Of a stretch of DNA of 64,000 bases, positions 1 to 15,564 are shown one piece after another. Positions within the stretch are counted from its first letter, which is position 1. Each line of letters starts with the position of its first letter. The notes under the pieces are model-generated. The model searched no databases. It had not been told where the DNA came from and saw nothing but the letters and a program-made list of their open reading frames with translations. Source of the DNA: Salvelinus alpinus (lineage: Eukaryota > Chordata > Actinopteri > Salmoniformes > Salmonidae); contig NC_092090.1 of NCBI RefSeq assembly GCF_045679555.1, positions 26,638,702 to 26,702,701 on the forward strand, read 5' to 3'. Both the position numbers and the translations under genes were made by a program.

Positions 1-1133
1 GGAGCTGTCCTATAATCATCCTCTAACTGAAAGAGGGAGCTGCCCTGTAATCATAATCTAACTGAAAGAGGGAGGTGTCCTATAAGCATCCTCTAACTGA
101 AAGAGGGAGCTGCCCTATAATCATCATCTAACTGAAAGAGGGAGCTGTCCTATAATTATCCTCTAACTGAAAGAGGGAGCTGCCCTATAATCATCCTCTA
201 ACTGAAAGAGGGAGCTGTCCTATAATCATCCTCTAACTGAAAGAGGGAGCTGTCCTATAATCATCCTCTAACTGAAAGAGGGAGCTGCCCTATAATCATC
301 CTCTAACTGAAAGAAGGAGCTGCGCTATAATCATAATCTAACTGAAAGAGGGAGGTGTCCTATAATCATCCTCTAACTGAAAGAGGAAGCTGTCCTATAA
401 TCATCCTCTAACTGAAAGAGGGAGCTGTCCTATAATCATCCTCTAACTGAAAGAGGGAGCTGTCCTATAATCATCCCCTAACTGAAAGAAGGAGCTGTCC
501 TATAATCATCCTCTAACTGAAAGAGGGAGCTGCCCTATAATCATCCTCTAACTGAAAGAGGGAGCTGTCCTATAATCATCCCCTAACTGAAAGAGGGAGC
601 TGCCCTATAATCATCCTCTAACTGAAAGAGGGAGCTGTCCTATAATCATCATCTAACTGAAAGAGGGAGCTGTCTTATAATCATCCTCTAACTGAAAGAG
701 GGAGCTGTCCTATAATCATCCTCTAACTGAAAGAGGGAGCTGTCCTATAATCATCCTCTAACTGAAAGAGGGAGCTGTCCTATAATCATCCTCTAACTGA
801 AAGAGGGAGCTGTCCTATAATCATCCTCTAACTGAAAGAGGGAGCTGCCCTATAATCATCCTCTAACTGAAAGAGGGAGCTGTCCTATAATCATCCTCTA
901 ACTGAAAGAGGGAGCTGTCCTATAATCATCCTCTAACTGAAAGAGGGAGCTGTCCTATAATCATCCTCTAACTGAAAGAGGGAGCTGTCCTATAATCATC
1001 CTCTAACTGAAAGAGGGAGCTGTCCTATAATCATCCCCTAACTGAAAGAGGGAGCTGTCCTATAATCATCCCCTAACTGAAAGAGGGAGCTGCCCTATAA
1101 TCATCCTCTAACTGAAAGAGGGAGCTGTCCTAT
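1..1133. repeat. 35-bp minisatellite, about 32 copies, truncated by window edge
   Basis: A 35-bp unit starting GGAGCTGTCCTATAATCATC is repeated head to tail without spacers from base 1 until it breaks off at TCCTATTGGGATG. Units vary by single bases (GTCC or GCCC, CTCTAAC, CCCTAAC or ATCTAAC, GAGG or GAAGG). The array runs off the left edge, so its true length is unknown. Confidence 0.97.
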
Positions 1134-1446
1134 TGGGATGTTCCCGGGAGGGCCAAGTGAAGAGACGAAGAGCGAGCTTATCTTATCTTACTTCAATGTT
1201 TTCAGTCCACAGATGTGCGAAAGCATCATGAAATCTTCGCCACTACAGCTTTTTTTCCCAGTCTTATCTACTTCACTTACGCAGGTGGAGAAACTGGAGA
1301 ACATGTCTGAAATAGGAGACCGGAGGAGGAGGAGATTCCCAGATGTCCTTATTTCATCACTCAACCCACCAGAGCTCAAATGGCACAAACAAGTACTACA
1401 GAAGTCAACCGGGCAGACCAACCATTAATTACTGTAGCCTATATGG
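1134..1446. other. non-repetitive stretch, no gene seen
   Basis: Single-copy-looking DNA between the minisatellite and a SINE. Open frames on both strands are under 100 codons and overlap each other. No splice-bounded coding segment was recognised. Confidence 0.5.
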
Positions 1447-1690
1447 AGGGACCGACTCAGTGGCCTTGTGGTTAGACAGTGTCCGCCCTGAGATTGGAAG
1501 GTTGGGAGTTCAATCCCCGGCCGAGTCATACCACAGACTGAAACATGGCGCCCAATGCGTCTCTGCTTGCCCCTCAGCATAAGGAGATAGATTGGGGGTA
1601 AGGCCCTGCGATAGACTAGGGGGTGTCCAGGGGGTGTATTTGTACATCAAGCTGCCTCACGCTACAGAGTCTATGAGCCGTTCCAGCATG
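1447..1690 (+). mobile_element. tRNA-derived SINE
   Basis: The segment begins with a tRNA-like head. An A-box-like stretch (GTGGCCTTGTGGTTAGACAG) is followed about 35 bp later by a B-box-like GGGAGTTCAATCCCC, the internal RNA polymerase III promoter layout. The body (CCCTGCGATAGACTAGGGGG and CAAGCTGCCTCACGCTACAG) resembles SINE bodies common in fish. It is not a tRNA gene, because no foldable acceptor stem or TTTT terminator follows the head. The exact family is not assigned and the 3' end is approximate. Confidence 0.7.
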
Positions 1691-2288
1691 CACAATGGAA
1701 TTTATATGGAGGGAATAGCAAGTGAATTACAGATAAAGGCCTGTGTCAAACAGAGAAAGGGTATTTGAAGCAGCCCTATAGGGGCAACAGGTCCAGATAG
1801 ACAGAGGTGAGTGTAAAGGTGTACTGCTACATTAGGTCCTAAGTCAACACGGAACACTACTGCTGCAGATCAGATCAGATCACTGTGGTTATTCAACTGA
1901 TAAGCGTCTAGCTACTGACCTCGCTAAGTCATTAGCGTATGTTTTGTTCGTTAGTTAACAGACAATTGAGGAATCTGAGAGGTCAGAAAAGAGAAATAGT
2001 TTTACATGGTAGTTCATCTTGCTGCCTGTGACAATATGCAAAAGATTAGGAAATTCAAATGACGTTGCAACGTTTGCATACAAATGGCCCACTTTGCTGT
2101 TTTACGTCAGGGTAAGTAGATGAACCACACGATCCTGAGTTTGTGGGTTTGGAGGGATTTTAAAAAGTGCAAATATAATGTGCAAATATTGTACAATCCA
2201 GGTGTGCAAAGCTCTTAGAGACTTTCCCAGAAAGAGTCCCAGTTGTAATCACTGCTGAAGGTGACTCCAACATGTATAGGCTCAGGGG
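1691..2288. other. AT-rich intergenic DNA, nothing recognised
   Basis: No open frame of interest, no tandem repeat and no recognised transposon end. Confidence 0.4.
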
Positions 2289-2400
2289 TGTGAATAGTTA
2301 TGTAAATTAGATTTTATTTTCCAATTTAGTTTTCTCACTTTGTTATTATGTGGTATTGTGTGTAGATGGATGAGACAAAACATCTATTTAAAACAAGTTG
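2289..2400 (+). repeat. dispersed repeat fragment
   Basis: The stretch GAATAGTTATGTAAATTAGA through TTGTGTGTAGATGGATGAGA matches, from memory, a fragment widely dispersed in salmonid and other fish genomes. No terminal repeats are visible, so it is a decayed piece and is not assigned to a family. Confidence 0.4.
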
Positions 2401-2954
2401 TTGTTTCATTTTTATTCGTATTTGATTAGAATGATACACTGTCTTTTTAGGCCTTATCAATAGCCAAGTTAATTAAATGTTGCTTATTGACAATATTTGG
2501 CATGTTCATATCTAGGTCTAGCACCTATACCAGTGTGAATACTATAGCCTATGTTTAACAATGTATTTCCATTATGAAGTAATGCAATTAGAGCAATGTG
2601 GACTGCAAACATGTTCAACATATTTAGCAAACATGGGGCAGGCGTTTTAAGGAACTAGGCTATAAGGACTAACATTCTAACTGGAGATGATGACAACGCA
2701 ATACATAAGATTGTAAATACACAACCACATATTTAGCTGTGGAGCACATTCTGTTTGGCCAAGGGGCCAAGTCTCAACAAACCCACAAATTGTATTTATT
2801 AATCAAATTGAAAAAAATGCCCTTTCGCGCCACCACCAGCTACTGCGACCATAATTCCGGTTGTGAAAATATAACAAATATTTCTGATACACTCCTGAAC
2901 CTATAACGCTACCGCCAGGTTTAGGTTTAGTAAAACAGAGCACTGTGAGTGTGT
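2401..2954. other. AT-rich intergenic DNA, nothing recognised
   Basis: AT-rich sequence without usable open frames, repeats or splice-bounded exons. Confidence 0.4.
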
Positions 2955-3066
2955 CACAAATTGCAACCTATTCCCTATATAGTGCATTACTTTTGACCAG
3001 ACCCCTATGGGTTGCCCTATGAGCCCTGGTCAAAAATAGTGAACAATATGTAATTGGGGATGCAAC
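2955..3066. repeat. salmonid palindromic repeat, copy 1
   Basis: Reads CACAAATTGCAACCTATTCC, then TATATAGTGCATTACTTTTG, then an inverted echo (GGTCAAAAATAGTGAACA). This is the half-palindrome built on CCCTATTCCCTATATAGTGCACTACTTTTGACCAGGG that recurs five more times in the window (5692, 9361, 16773, 57556, 60661). It looks like a short non-autonomous inverted-repeat element. Confidence 0.75.
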
Positions 3067-3607
3067 CACTGTGAGCTCTGTTGAGGATAGCAAAGCACAT
3101 CCAGCTGATGAGGACATGACACGGTTCCACAATATTACCCAGAGAGAGAGAGAGAGACACAGCACAGTGTACACTGTGTCTAATCTAGAATGAGATGACT
3201 GCATGCCGAGCCACAAATGAAATAAACGAGCCAATCTGGATGCCATTATCATTTCTCCCATTTCCCTACATCTTTGTAACGTTTAAATGACTAAATAAAT
3301 ATGAACACCACAGCACCAAACACAACCCCTGACCAGTATTTGTTTTGTGGGGACGTTTGGTAGAAAATGAAAAGATACACACAGTAAACACAGATTTTTC
3401 CGCACTAAATTTGCGATGAGGAGCGGCAGGCACCAAATGTTTTGTGCTTGGTGCGGTGGTAATGGGTGGCAGATTTGTGTGAGATGACTGTTTTAATTAG
3501 GTTTGGTCAGGCTGCTGATGGTATTACACCACTCATTCTTTCCAACAGGCCCCAGAGAGGGAAAACCACCAGGGGTCAACCAGCGGACAAACTACGGTGG
3601 CCTAGAA
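3067..3607. other. intergenic DNA, no gene seen
   Basis: Contains a very short (GA) run near 3141-3156 and otherwise single-copy-looking sequence. No coding signal. Confidence 0.4.
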
Positions 3608-3912
3608 CAGGGGTAGGCAACTATATCCAAACGTATTTTTTTGTTTGAGCGAATGGTCGGGACAGCCGGGGAAAAAACACTTCAAATTGACCACAAATAA
3701 GCCCAAAAGGAGTGTATTTGAAAATAACAATAATTTCATACCTTGATTACATTGAGACACAATCACATCCCTTTTTATTTATTTGTGGAAATACTTGGGA
3801 ACAGATTTCCTAAACTAATGACATATTTTGCTGAATTCCTGGTCATTTTACAGTCTTTTTCTTTTACTAAAAGCTTTGGGGGGCAAAAAAATATCAGTCG
3901 CGGGCCGGTTTT
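3608..3912 (+). mobile_element. hAT-type non-autonomous element, partial
   Basis: Starts with CAGGGGTAGGCAACT, a typical hAT terminal sequence. Its interior (TTCAAATTGACC, AAATAAGCCCAAA, GGAAATACTTGGGAA, CGCGGGCCGG) matches, in reverse complement and diverged, the element at 55141-55408. The far terminal repeat is not visible, so this copy is truncated or decayed at its right end. The 88-codon minus-strand open frame across it is not a gene. Confidence 0.65.
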
Positions 3913-5691
<1,779 letters not shown>

Positions 5692-5787
5692 GTCGCAAAT
5701 GGCATCCTATTCCCTATATAGTACACTACTTGCATCCTGGTCAAAAGTAGTGCACTAGGGAATAGGGTTCCATTTGGAACGCAGCCT
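5692..5787. repeat. salmonid palindromic repeat, copy 2
   Basis: GTCGCAAATGGCATCCTATT with CCCTATATAGTACACTACTT, then an inverted arm ending GGTTCCATTTGGAACGCAGC. Both arms are present, so this is one of the most complete copies in the window. Confidence 0.8.
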
Positions 5788-6589
5788 TCATGCCCCTGTG
5801 AGAACTATGTCTTGGGACAGGCCTGGCAAGTCACTGGGGGATGTGTGCCACTCAGTGGCTGAGTAAAGCGTGTCGCACCGCTGTGAGAAGTCACTGAAGA
5901 TAACTGGCTCTCCACCTCGCTCCATCCCTCCCTCCTTCTCAGTCACAGCCGCATGACCCAGGCTAAATATATACACTTAAGCACTTACACACTGTTTCCT
6001 CTCTCTCTCTCTGTGTCTGGGCTGGCGTCCACTGCGTGTCCCCAGTGCTCTTCCCAGTAAGTCTAAAGTAATAGCTGCGTACCATTAGCGTAGCTTAGCC
6101 TAGCATTAGCCTAGCATTAGCCTAGCACAGTGGGAGACATGTCCAGTGTAGTGACAGTTAAGTGAAAACACAGTCAGCAAATCAGGGTGAACCCCTCCAG
6201 GATACTGGTGAGTTCTGTTTGTGAAGTTGTAAAGTTCCAGTTGGAACCTTGGCAGTTGTACAGGTTAACTGTAAGGATCCAGGGTCTGGTTAACAGCAGA
6301 ACAGAGGCCAGAAAGTGACTCTGCTTCTATGTTACACTGTAGCCTATACTGCTGTCAGCTCTACTTAAATAAAGTTAAGTATGGTAATTGCTAGTGAGTG
6401 GGAGCATTTCTGTAACGGTAAGTGCAGTCTCCATCTCATGAAAAATTGCCCAAATGATCAAAAAAGTTGCTTCTGTACAATGTACATCAAGGAGACTTGA
6501 AAGCATACAGCACACGCAAACACACACACACACACGGTACACTACTAGCCCTCTCTTATTTGTGCAAACTCAATCAAATGATTTTTGAA
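5788..6589. other. intergenic DNA, no gene seen
   Basis: Contains a triplicated AGCCTAGCATT-like motif near 6090-6125 and a short (CA) run at about 6521-6535. No coding signal. Confidence 0.4.
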
Positions 6590-6945
6590 TAGCAATAAAG
6601 CAGTCTTTATTTTGCTTGTCTGGGCTGTGATCCCGCTAGCCCCTCACCCACACCACAGCAGGGATCAGCTTTCCCCCAGAAACCCACTGAAGCCCTGCCA
6701 CGGCGGCTGGAGACAATCAGCCTGAACGCTCCTTAGATATTCCTACCTCCTTTCAAAGCACAAATTCAATTTATGGACACATTTATTACCGTGTCTGTCA
6801 GTGACTAAAAGGAGTTTCATAATCAGGAGCACACATCAGATCTGGTCACAGCAGGGCTGATCGCTTGGCCAATCGGAGCTCTATTACACGGTCAGGGTCG
6901 GCCCGATCCACAGAGGGAAGGAAAACATGAGCAAACAAAAGACTA
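6590..6945. promoter_or_regulatory. candidate conserved non-coding element
   Basis: A non-repetitive, mixed-composition stretch (GCTTGTCTGGGCTGTGATCC, CAAATTCAATTTATGGACAC, TCATAATCAGGAGCACACAT) with many AT-rich homeodomain-like cores and no usable frame. It has the texture of vertebrate conserved non-coding elements. This is judged by eye and no alignment was made. Confidence 0.3.
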
Positions 6946-7679
6946 GGTAGTTAGACATGGTCTGGGGGCCTTTTAGATGTAGCATTTAAAAAGTGATCTG
7001 ATTTAAGAGTTGGGCCTTGGGGAGAAAATCTGTTAACTCAGTACCAGTGCTGGGTCGGGCTGGGTCTGCAAGCACAGGGAGGGGGGATCGAATAGTACAC
7101 CACCCGTCCAACACTACACAGGAATCCTGTGAGATCTGATGTTATCAAGCACATAAAGTAGATATATTTGTTTTCTAATGATGGTATCAGTCAGTAACCA
7201 AGTAGCCCGCCTGTGTTTTTAAAGCGTTGCCCCACTCTGTGTGTTACACAAATATTTTCCGTTGTTTGTCACAGATATTTAAAGTCCTCCAAAAATGACA
7301 TGAAATCCACTTTTAAAGTCCCATAAAGCACACAGAGAGCAGGCTGTTAGGCCAGCTATAATAACACAGAGGCCTGAGCGATTTACTATCCCTGCTCTGC
7401 TTGTGAAACATAGATTGTAATGAGTGCGTCAGACCACTCTGGAACATGCAGCGGCACAGCCACGGACTGGAGCAAGCCCTTCTGGCTGAGGGCTGGCGGA
7501 GGGCTGTGGTCTGTGGTGTGTGTATATGGTAACATAAGGGGACACAGTGACAGTGACGTCTTAAGAGCTACTTGTTCATACACATACACTCACACATACA
7601 CCAAAAGTCCCTACGTCTTACCCATTTTCCCCAGGAGACACACCTTGGTCGCTGGCTATGAATCAACATGCTCTTACAA
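6946..7679. other. intergenic DNA, no gene seen
   Basis: Single-copy-looking. Small overlapping frames of 67 and 90 codons on opposite strands have no supporting signal. Confidence 0.4.
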
Positions 7680-8110
7680 AGGCCCAGCCTAAACCATCAC
7701 TTGTGCCCACTGCATTAAAAATTGAAAAAAATGGTGTCCAGGAAAAGCTCCCCCTAGAGGTGAACCAGGAGGTAATTCAGTTTAGGAAACGAAGCGTGTC
7801 CTTCATTAACCGAAAGATCACATTTTACCGCGGGAACGACACGTTTAGTGGCGCGGGGGGCTCTGTGAAACCTCCCGGAGAAAGCTGCTCTGTTTTCCTT
7901 CCAGAGTAATTAGGGGGGCTATTACCCGACACTCACACAGGTAATGCTCTGGTCGGGGGCCAGGGGCACATTTCATCATGGCCTGACCGACTGGCCCGAT
8001 TCACTGCAGTCGCTAGCCGCTGGAAAGATATGTGCAGAAACTGAAAACCGCATTTCCAAGAAATTGCCCGCTTGTCCCGTCTGTTGGTTTTGGATGAGGC
8101 CCTGTGCTGT
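7680..8110. promoter_or_regulatory. candidate conserved non-coding element
   Basis: A GC-balanced, non-repetitive block with motifs such as GGAGGTAATTCAGTTTAGG, CTTCATTAACCGAAAGATCA and CAGAGTAATTAGGGGGGCTA (TAATTA homeodomain cores). The 83-codon plus-strand frame inside it has no recognisable domain. Conservation is inferred from texture only. Confidence 0.3.
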
Positions 8111-8884
8111 AGCTTAGGGTTGCTGCCGGGACTTGGTGCCAGGATCCTTAAAAACCAGTAACTGATATCTTATTTTCCCTTACTGCCCTGAAACCTTTCT
8201 GTTATTAAAATGGAGCAAATCCCAGCGGAATGTTTTACAGGTTTACTAGGTGTACGTCAAGGTGAGATACAACACTGGTAAATTACAGAACAGATTATAA
8301 CCAGGGGAGTTGGACTGGGAGGAGGAGAGTTGAGGAAAAGAGAGGAGAGGAGATGGATACTGAGAGTGGGTGACAGTTCTGACTACCATATATAAATCTA
8401 TCCCCCGCTATCTTCTACACAAACCACAGTGCCCCCTAACGCCAGTGAGCCCCTCACATCAAACTTCATAACCCTAATAGAAGCAGAATTATACATAAAA
8501 CAGTACAGAGAGGCATGCTGGGATGAGTTTAGTCAAAAATATCAATGAGTTTAGATGTCATCTGCAGATGCATTGGGTCGACGTGTGTGCGTGCTTGTGC
8601 ATGATTTCATGTGCGGGTGTGTGTGTATATGCTTGCGTGTGAGGGTGTGTGTGTGTGCGTTAATGTTTCTGGTTGGTGAGTTAGGGAGCAGGGAGTGGGG
8701 AGCAGGATGTCATTCGGGTCGGGATAGCTATTCAGAGACAGCTGTATGTGAAAGACACATCTGATATAACAAAGCAACATAACAGAGCAACTGCTAACCG
8801 ATGACAAGTGCTTTGTTGGGGCTGTGTTCGTGCCTTCTTGGTTAGGATCACAGGTCTGGATGTACTAATGGGAGAAAAGAACTC
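8111..8884. other. intergenic DNA, no gene seen
   Basis: Includes a short purine-rich segment near 8320-8360 and an imperfect GT-rich segment at 8583-8662. No coding signal. Confidence 0.4.
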
Positions 8885-9034
8885 CAATTAGGGATGCAGA
8901 CCGCGCCGGCCCCAGTCATTTCCAAACCACTTTAAATGTGTAATAAATGATCAAATGAGACAACTCCTTTTAAGCTCACAGTAGGGTTTTCTTTCCTCAA
9001 GAGCACATTTGCTTTAATAACAGTGTGGCTTTGA
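8885..9034. promoter_or_regulatory. candidate conserved non-coding element
   Basis: Contains TTTAAATGTGTAATAAATGA, TGATCAAATGAGACAACTCC and GCACATTTGCTTTAATAACA in a non-repetitive setting just before a small minisatellite. The call is by composition only. Confidence 0.25.
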
Positions 9035-9037
9035 TTC

Positions 9038-9194
9038 ATAGGGCCGAACTCAGGAACTATCAGACCAATCACATAGGGCCGAGCTCAGGAACTATCAGAC
9101 CAATCACATAGGGCCGAACTCAGGAACTATCAGACCAATCACATAGAGCCGAAATCAGGAACTATCAGACCAATCACATAGGGCCGAACTCAGG
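9038..9194. repeat. 35-bp minisatellite, about 4.5 copies
   Basis: Unit CACATAGGGCCGAACTCAGG + AACTATCAGACCAAT repeated four and a half times with few substitutions. The period equals those of the arrays at 1-1133 and 55661-56289, but the sequence is unrelated. Confidence 0.95.
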
Positions 9195-9360
9195 ATCGAA
9201 CAATTAGGGGTTTACCATGTTATTTCCTGTGGGATGCAGCTTGGATCATGATCATGAAGTAAAAACATACTGTACAGACAGAGCCAAAGACAAACCCTGA
9301 CAGGAGAGGACAAAGTGAGAGAGAGGGCTGAGATGCAGGCTTTCTGAGGTCCCAGTACTT

Positions 9361-9441
9361 GGGGTGCATCCCTATTCCATAGTGCACTACTTTTGACCAG
9401 GACCCATAGGGCTCTGATGACAAATAGTGCACTATGTAGGG
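9361..9441. repeat. salmonid palindromic repeat, copy 3
   Basis: GGGTGCATCCCTATTCCATA, GTGCACTACTTTTGACCAGG, CCCATAGGGCTCTG and the inverted AATAGTGCACTATGTAGGG. The outer ends are lost. Confidence 0.75.
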
Positions 9442-10489
9442 AGGCTGGGTACATGTACCCTACGCTCCTCCCTGTTGCAGTCCTGCACTGCTTTCCTCAT
9501 CATTAAACCCCATCACTGTGTCCATTTCCCTAGCTATCTGAGTAAAGCAGACACAGGGAGCATGAAACAAAAACAACTGCTTCCATTCTGTGCTGTTTAC
9601 CAACCATATTCCACAGAGCAGACTAAATAGCCTGTGTTTGTCATCATCACAGTGCTCTGTGCTACACACACACAGACCCAACATCCAACCCTTACCGAGA
9701 TCCCTACTTACCCTGCTGCCTGCCTCTCTGGGATAAACCGCTTTCCTTTGGTGGCCAGGGGGAAACGACCAGTGGTGGGGTGGATCCAGGGGGAATGAAT
9801 GGGGGGAATGAGAGAGGTAAGGGGTAAGAGGGAAGGAGACCTACAGGATGAGTGTTATCACAGTACAACACAGCAGAGACAGGGACCAGGGTCTGGGGGG
9901 GACCACTCTGTAACGTCAAGGTTTTATTTCAGACGCTCCGTACAGAGACATTGGGAGAGGGATAATCAAAGTGGTCCAGTTTCCATGCCTTGGCTCTGGC
10001 TGTGATCACGTTAGAGAATTATGTGAAGACATAGGGGGAATAGTAGTCAGTGTTTCATCCTAATACAGAGATTTATAATCACACCTCGAGGTAGAACGGG
10101 TTGTAGAACACATACAAGCTGTATCATCACCAAACAGCATTATTCTGTATTAGTCCCAGTGGTTCTTAGGAACAGCCACATGGGAAAGGGAAGCTATTTG
10201 TGTTATGTGGAACAAAGTGGTGAAACAGAGCGATGAGTTCAAGGAATGTAAAACAAAGTCAATCCACACTTTACACTTTCTCCAACAGCAGACAGACAGA
10301 CGTACCATCTATCTGAAGGACGGGAAATGGAACACACGCGGGTGGTGGACACACGCACGCACGCCAGGCATATACACACACACACTGCTCACACATATAG
10401 TGGCGTTAAATTCCCCTCATTTAAAGATCATGACCTGTTTCCACACATGCATTATCTCTTAAGAAAAGCCTCCATGCAGTGGAATCAAT
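9442..10489. other. intergenic DNA, no gene seen
   Basis: Short frames of 67 to 87 codons lie in several phases with no domain, splice or promoter support. The stretch at 10330-10400 is CA-rich. Confidence 0.4.
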
Positions 10490-10905
10490 TCAAACCTAAC
10501 AGACTGAATACGGGATTAAAAAACACACAAATGCAAGTCCCACTAGCGCTGATAAGGCTGTTTGGGATCCTCATATATCAGATAAAATGATTATCCAAGA
10601 AAGAGTTGATTTAGCCTTTAAATAGACCAGAGCCAGATTATGGGTGTCTTTTAAAGTCTAAATGCCAAGCAGCTTCGATCGGTGCCGTATTATTTTTAAG
10701 CGCAAATATTTCTTAATGCTAAATAGAAACACACTGCGTGGTGTTGCTAAGCCCCTGTTGTTGTCGAACACACTTAACGACTTTCTGCACGCATCTGTGG
10801 CTAAAACAGAGCAGCCAGAGTTTCACTTATCAACAACAAATAGAGACCAGATGATTTGGAGAGTAGAGAAACACAACTCCAAGGCAGTGATCCACTCGTA
10901 CTACT
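10490..10905. promoter_or_regulatory. candidate conserved non-coding element
   Basis: A long non-repetitive segment rich in AT-rich binding-site-like words (GATAAAATGATTATCC, GTATTATTTTTAAGCGCAAA, TTCTTAATGCTAAATAG). It contains an 86-codon frame with no recognisable domain, which I regard as chance. It is one of the better conserved-element candidates by texture. Confidence 0.33.
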
Positions 10906-13513
<2,608 letters not shown>

Positions 13514-13532
13514 TTGAGAGAGAGAGAGAGAG

Positions 13533-15032
13533 ATTTGGCATGAGGGTCTGCTATACAAATTGATGGAAAGTGGTGTTGGGGGTAAAACATACGACATTAT
13601 AAAATCCATGTACACAAACAACAAGTGTGCGGTTAAAATTGGCAAAAGACACACACATTTCTTCTCACAGGGTCGTGGGGTGAGACAGGGATGCAGCTTA
13701 AGCCCCACCCTCTTCAACATATATATCAATGAATTGGCGCGAGCATTAGAACAGTCTGCAGCACCCGGTCTCACCCTACTAGAATCCGAAGTCAAATGTC
13801 TACTGTTTGCTGATGATCTGGTGCTTCTGTCACCAACCAAGGAGGGCCTACAACAGCACCTAGATCTTCTGCACAGATTCTGTCAGACCTGGGCCCTGAC
13901 AGTAAATCTCAGTAAGACCAAAATAATGGTGTTCCAAAAAAGGTCCAGTCGCCAGGACCACAAATTCCATCTAGACACCGTTGCCCTAGAGCACACAAAA
14001 AACTATACATACCTCGGCCTAAACATCAGCACCACAGGTAGCTTCCACAGAGCTGTGAACGATCTGAGAGACAAGGCAAGAAGGGCATTCTATGCCATCA
14101 AAAGGAACATAAATTTCAACATACCAATTAGGATCTGGCTAAAAATACTTGAATCAGTCATAGAGCCCATTGCCCTTTATGGTTGTGAGGTCTGGGGTCC
14201 GCTCACCAACCAAGATTTCACAAAATGGGACAAACACCAAATTGAGACTCTGCATGCAGAATTCTGCAAAAATATCCTCCGTGTACAACGTAGAACACCA
14301 AATAATGCATGCAGAGCAGAATTAGGCCGATACCCACTAATTATCAAAATCCAGAAAAGAGCCGTTAAATTCTACAACCACCTAAAAGGAAGCGATTCCC
14401 AAACCTTCCATAACAAAGCCATCACCTACAGAGAGATGAACCTGGAGAAGAGTCCCCTAAGCAAGCTGGTCCTAGGGCTCTGTTCACAAACACAAACACA
14501 CCCCACAGAGCCACAGGACAACAGCACAATTAGACCCAACCAAATCATGAGAAAACAAAAAGATAATTACTTGACACATTGGAAAGAATTAACAAAAAAA
14601 CAGAGCAAACTAGAATGCTATTTGGCCCTAAACAGAGAGTACACAGTGGCAGAATACCTGACCACTGTGACTGACCCAAACTTAAGGAAAGCTTTGACTA
14701 TGTACAGACTCAGTGAGCATAGCCTTGCTATTGAGAAAGGCCGCCGTAGGCAGACATGGCTCTCAAGAGAAGACAGGCTATGTGCTCACTGCCCACAAAA
14801 TGAGGTGGAAACTGAGCTGCACTTCCTAACCTCCTGCCCAATGTATGACCATATTAGAGAGACATATTTCCCTCAGATTACACAGATCCACAAAGAATTT
14901 GAAAACAAATCCAATTTTGATAAACTCCCATATCTACTGGGTGAAATTCCACAGTGTGCCATCACAGCAGCAAGATTTGTGACCTGTTGCCACAAGAAAA
15001 GGGCAACCAGTGAAGAACAAACACCATTGTAA
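13533..15032 (+). pseudogene. LINE ORF2 fragment: RT C-terminal part plus zinc-binding motif
   Basis: The reading frame is already open at the 5' junction (ATTTGGCATGAGGGTCTG) and stays open to TAA at 15030-15032, about 500 codons. Visible in the translation are RT motif B (GVRQGCSLSPTLFN), motif C (FADD, about residue 83 after the 13560 codon), and a C-terminal CX2CX9HX4C zinc-binding motif (CAHC...HFLTSC) about 75 residues before the stop. The endonuclease and RT motif A are missing, so it cannot retrotranspose. Although uninterrupted, it has no authentic start codon. It is a dead-on-arrival copy made by incomplete reverse transcription, the usual fate of LINE insertions. Confidence 0.88.
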
Positions 15033-15278
15033 ATACAACCCATATTTATGCTTATTTATTTTAACTTGTGTGCTTTAACCATTTGTACATTGTTACAACA
15101 CTGTATATATATAATATGACATTTGTAATGTCTTTCTTGTTTTGAAACTTCTGTATGTGTAATGTTTACTGTTAATTTGTATTGTTTCTTTCACTTTTGT
15201 GTATTATCTACCTCACTTGCTTTGGCAATGTTAACACATGTTTCCCATGCCAATAAAGCCCCTTGAATTGAATTGAAT

Positions 15279-15282
<4 letters not shown>
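13533..15282 (+). mobile_element. 5'-truncated non-LTR retrotransposon, copy B
   Basis: Begins abruptly inside the reverse transcriptase, directly after (GA)9, and ends with CCATGCCAATAAAGCCCC, four TTGAA units and a (GA)n tract. It is very similar to the corresponding part of copy C (about 49937-51672). Clade is not certain. The endonuclease/RT architecture and C-terminal CCHC-type motif fit several LINE clades. Tx1-group elements such as Kibi are precedents for microsatellite targeting. Confidence 0.9.

Positions 15283-15564
<282 letters not shown>

Noticed and set aside
1..1133. Regular short repeats resembling a CRISPR array
   Set aside because: Units follow each other without unique spacers, and the genome is eukaryotic. 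It is a minisatellite.
1447..1530. A functional tRNA gene
   Set aside because: Box-like sequences are present, but the acceptor arm does not pair and a SINE body follows instead of a terminator.
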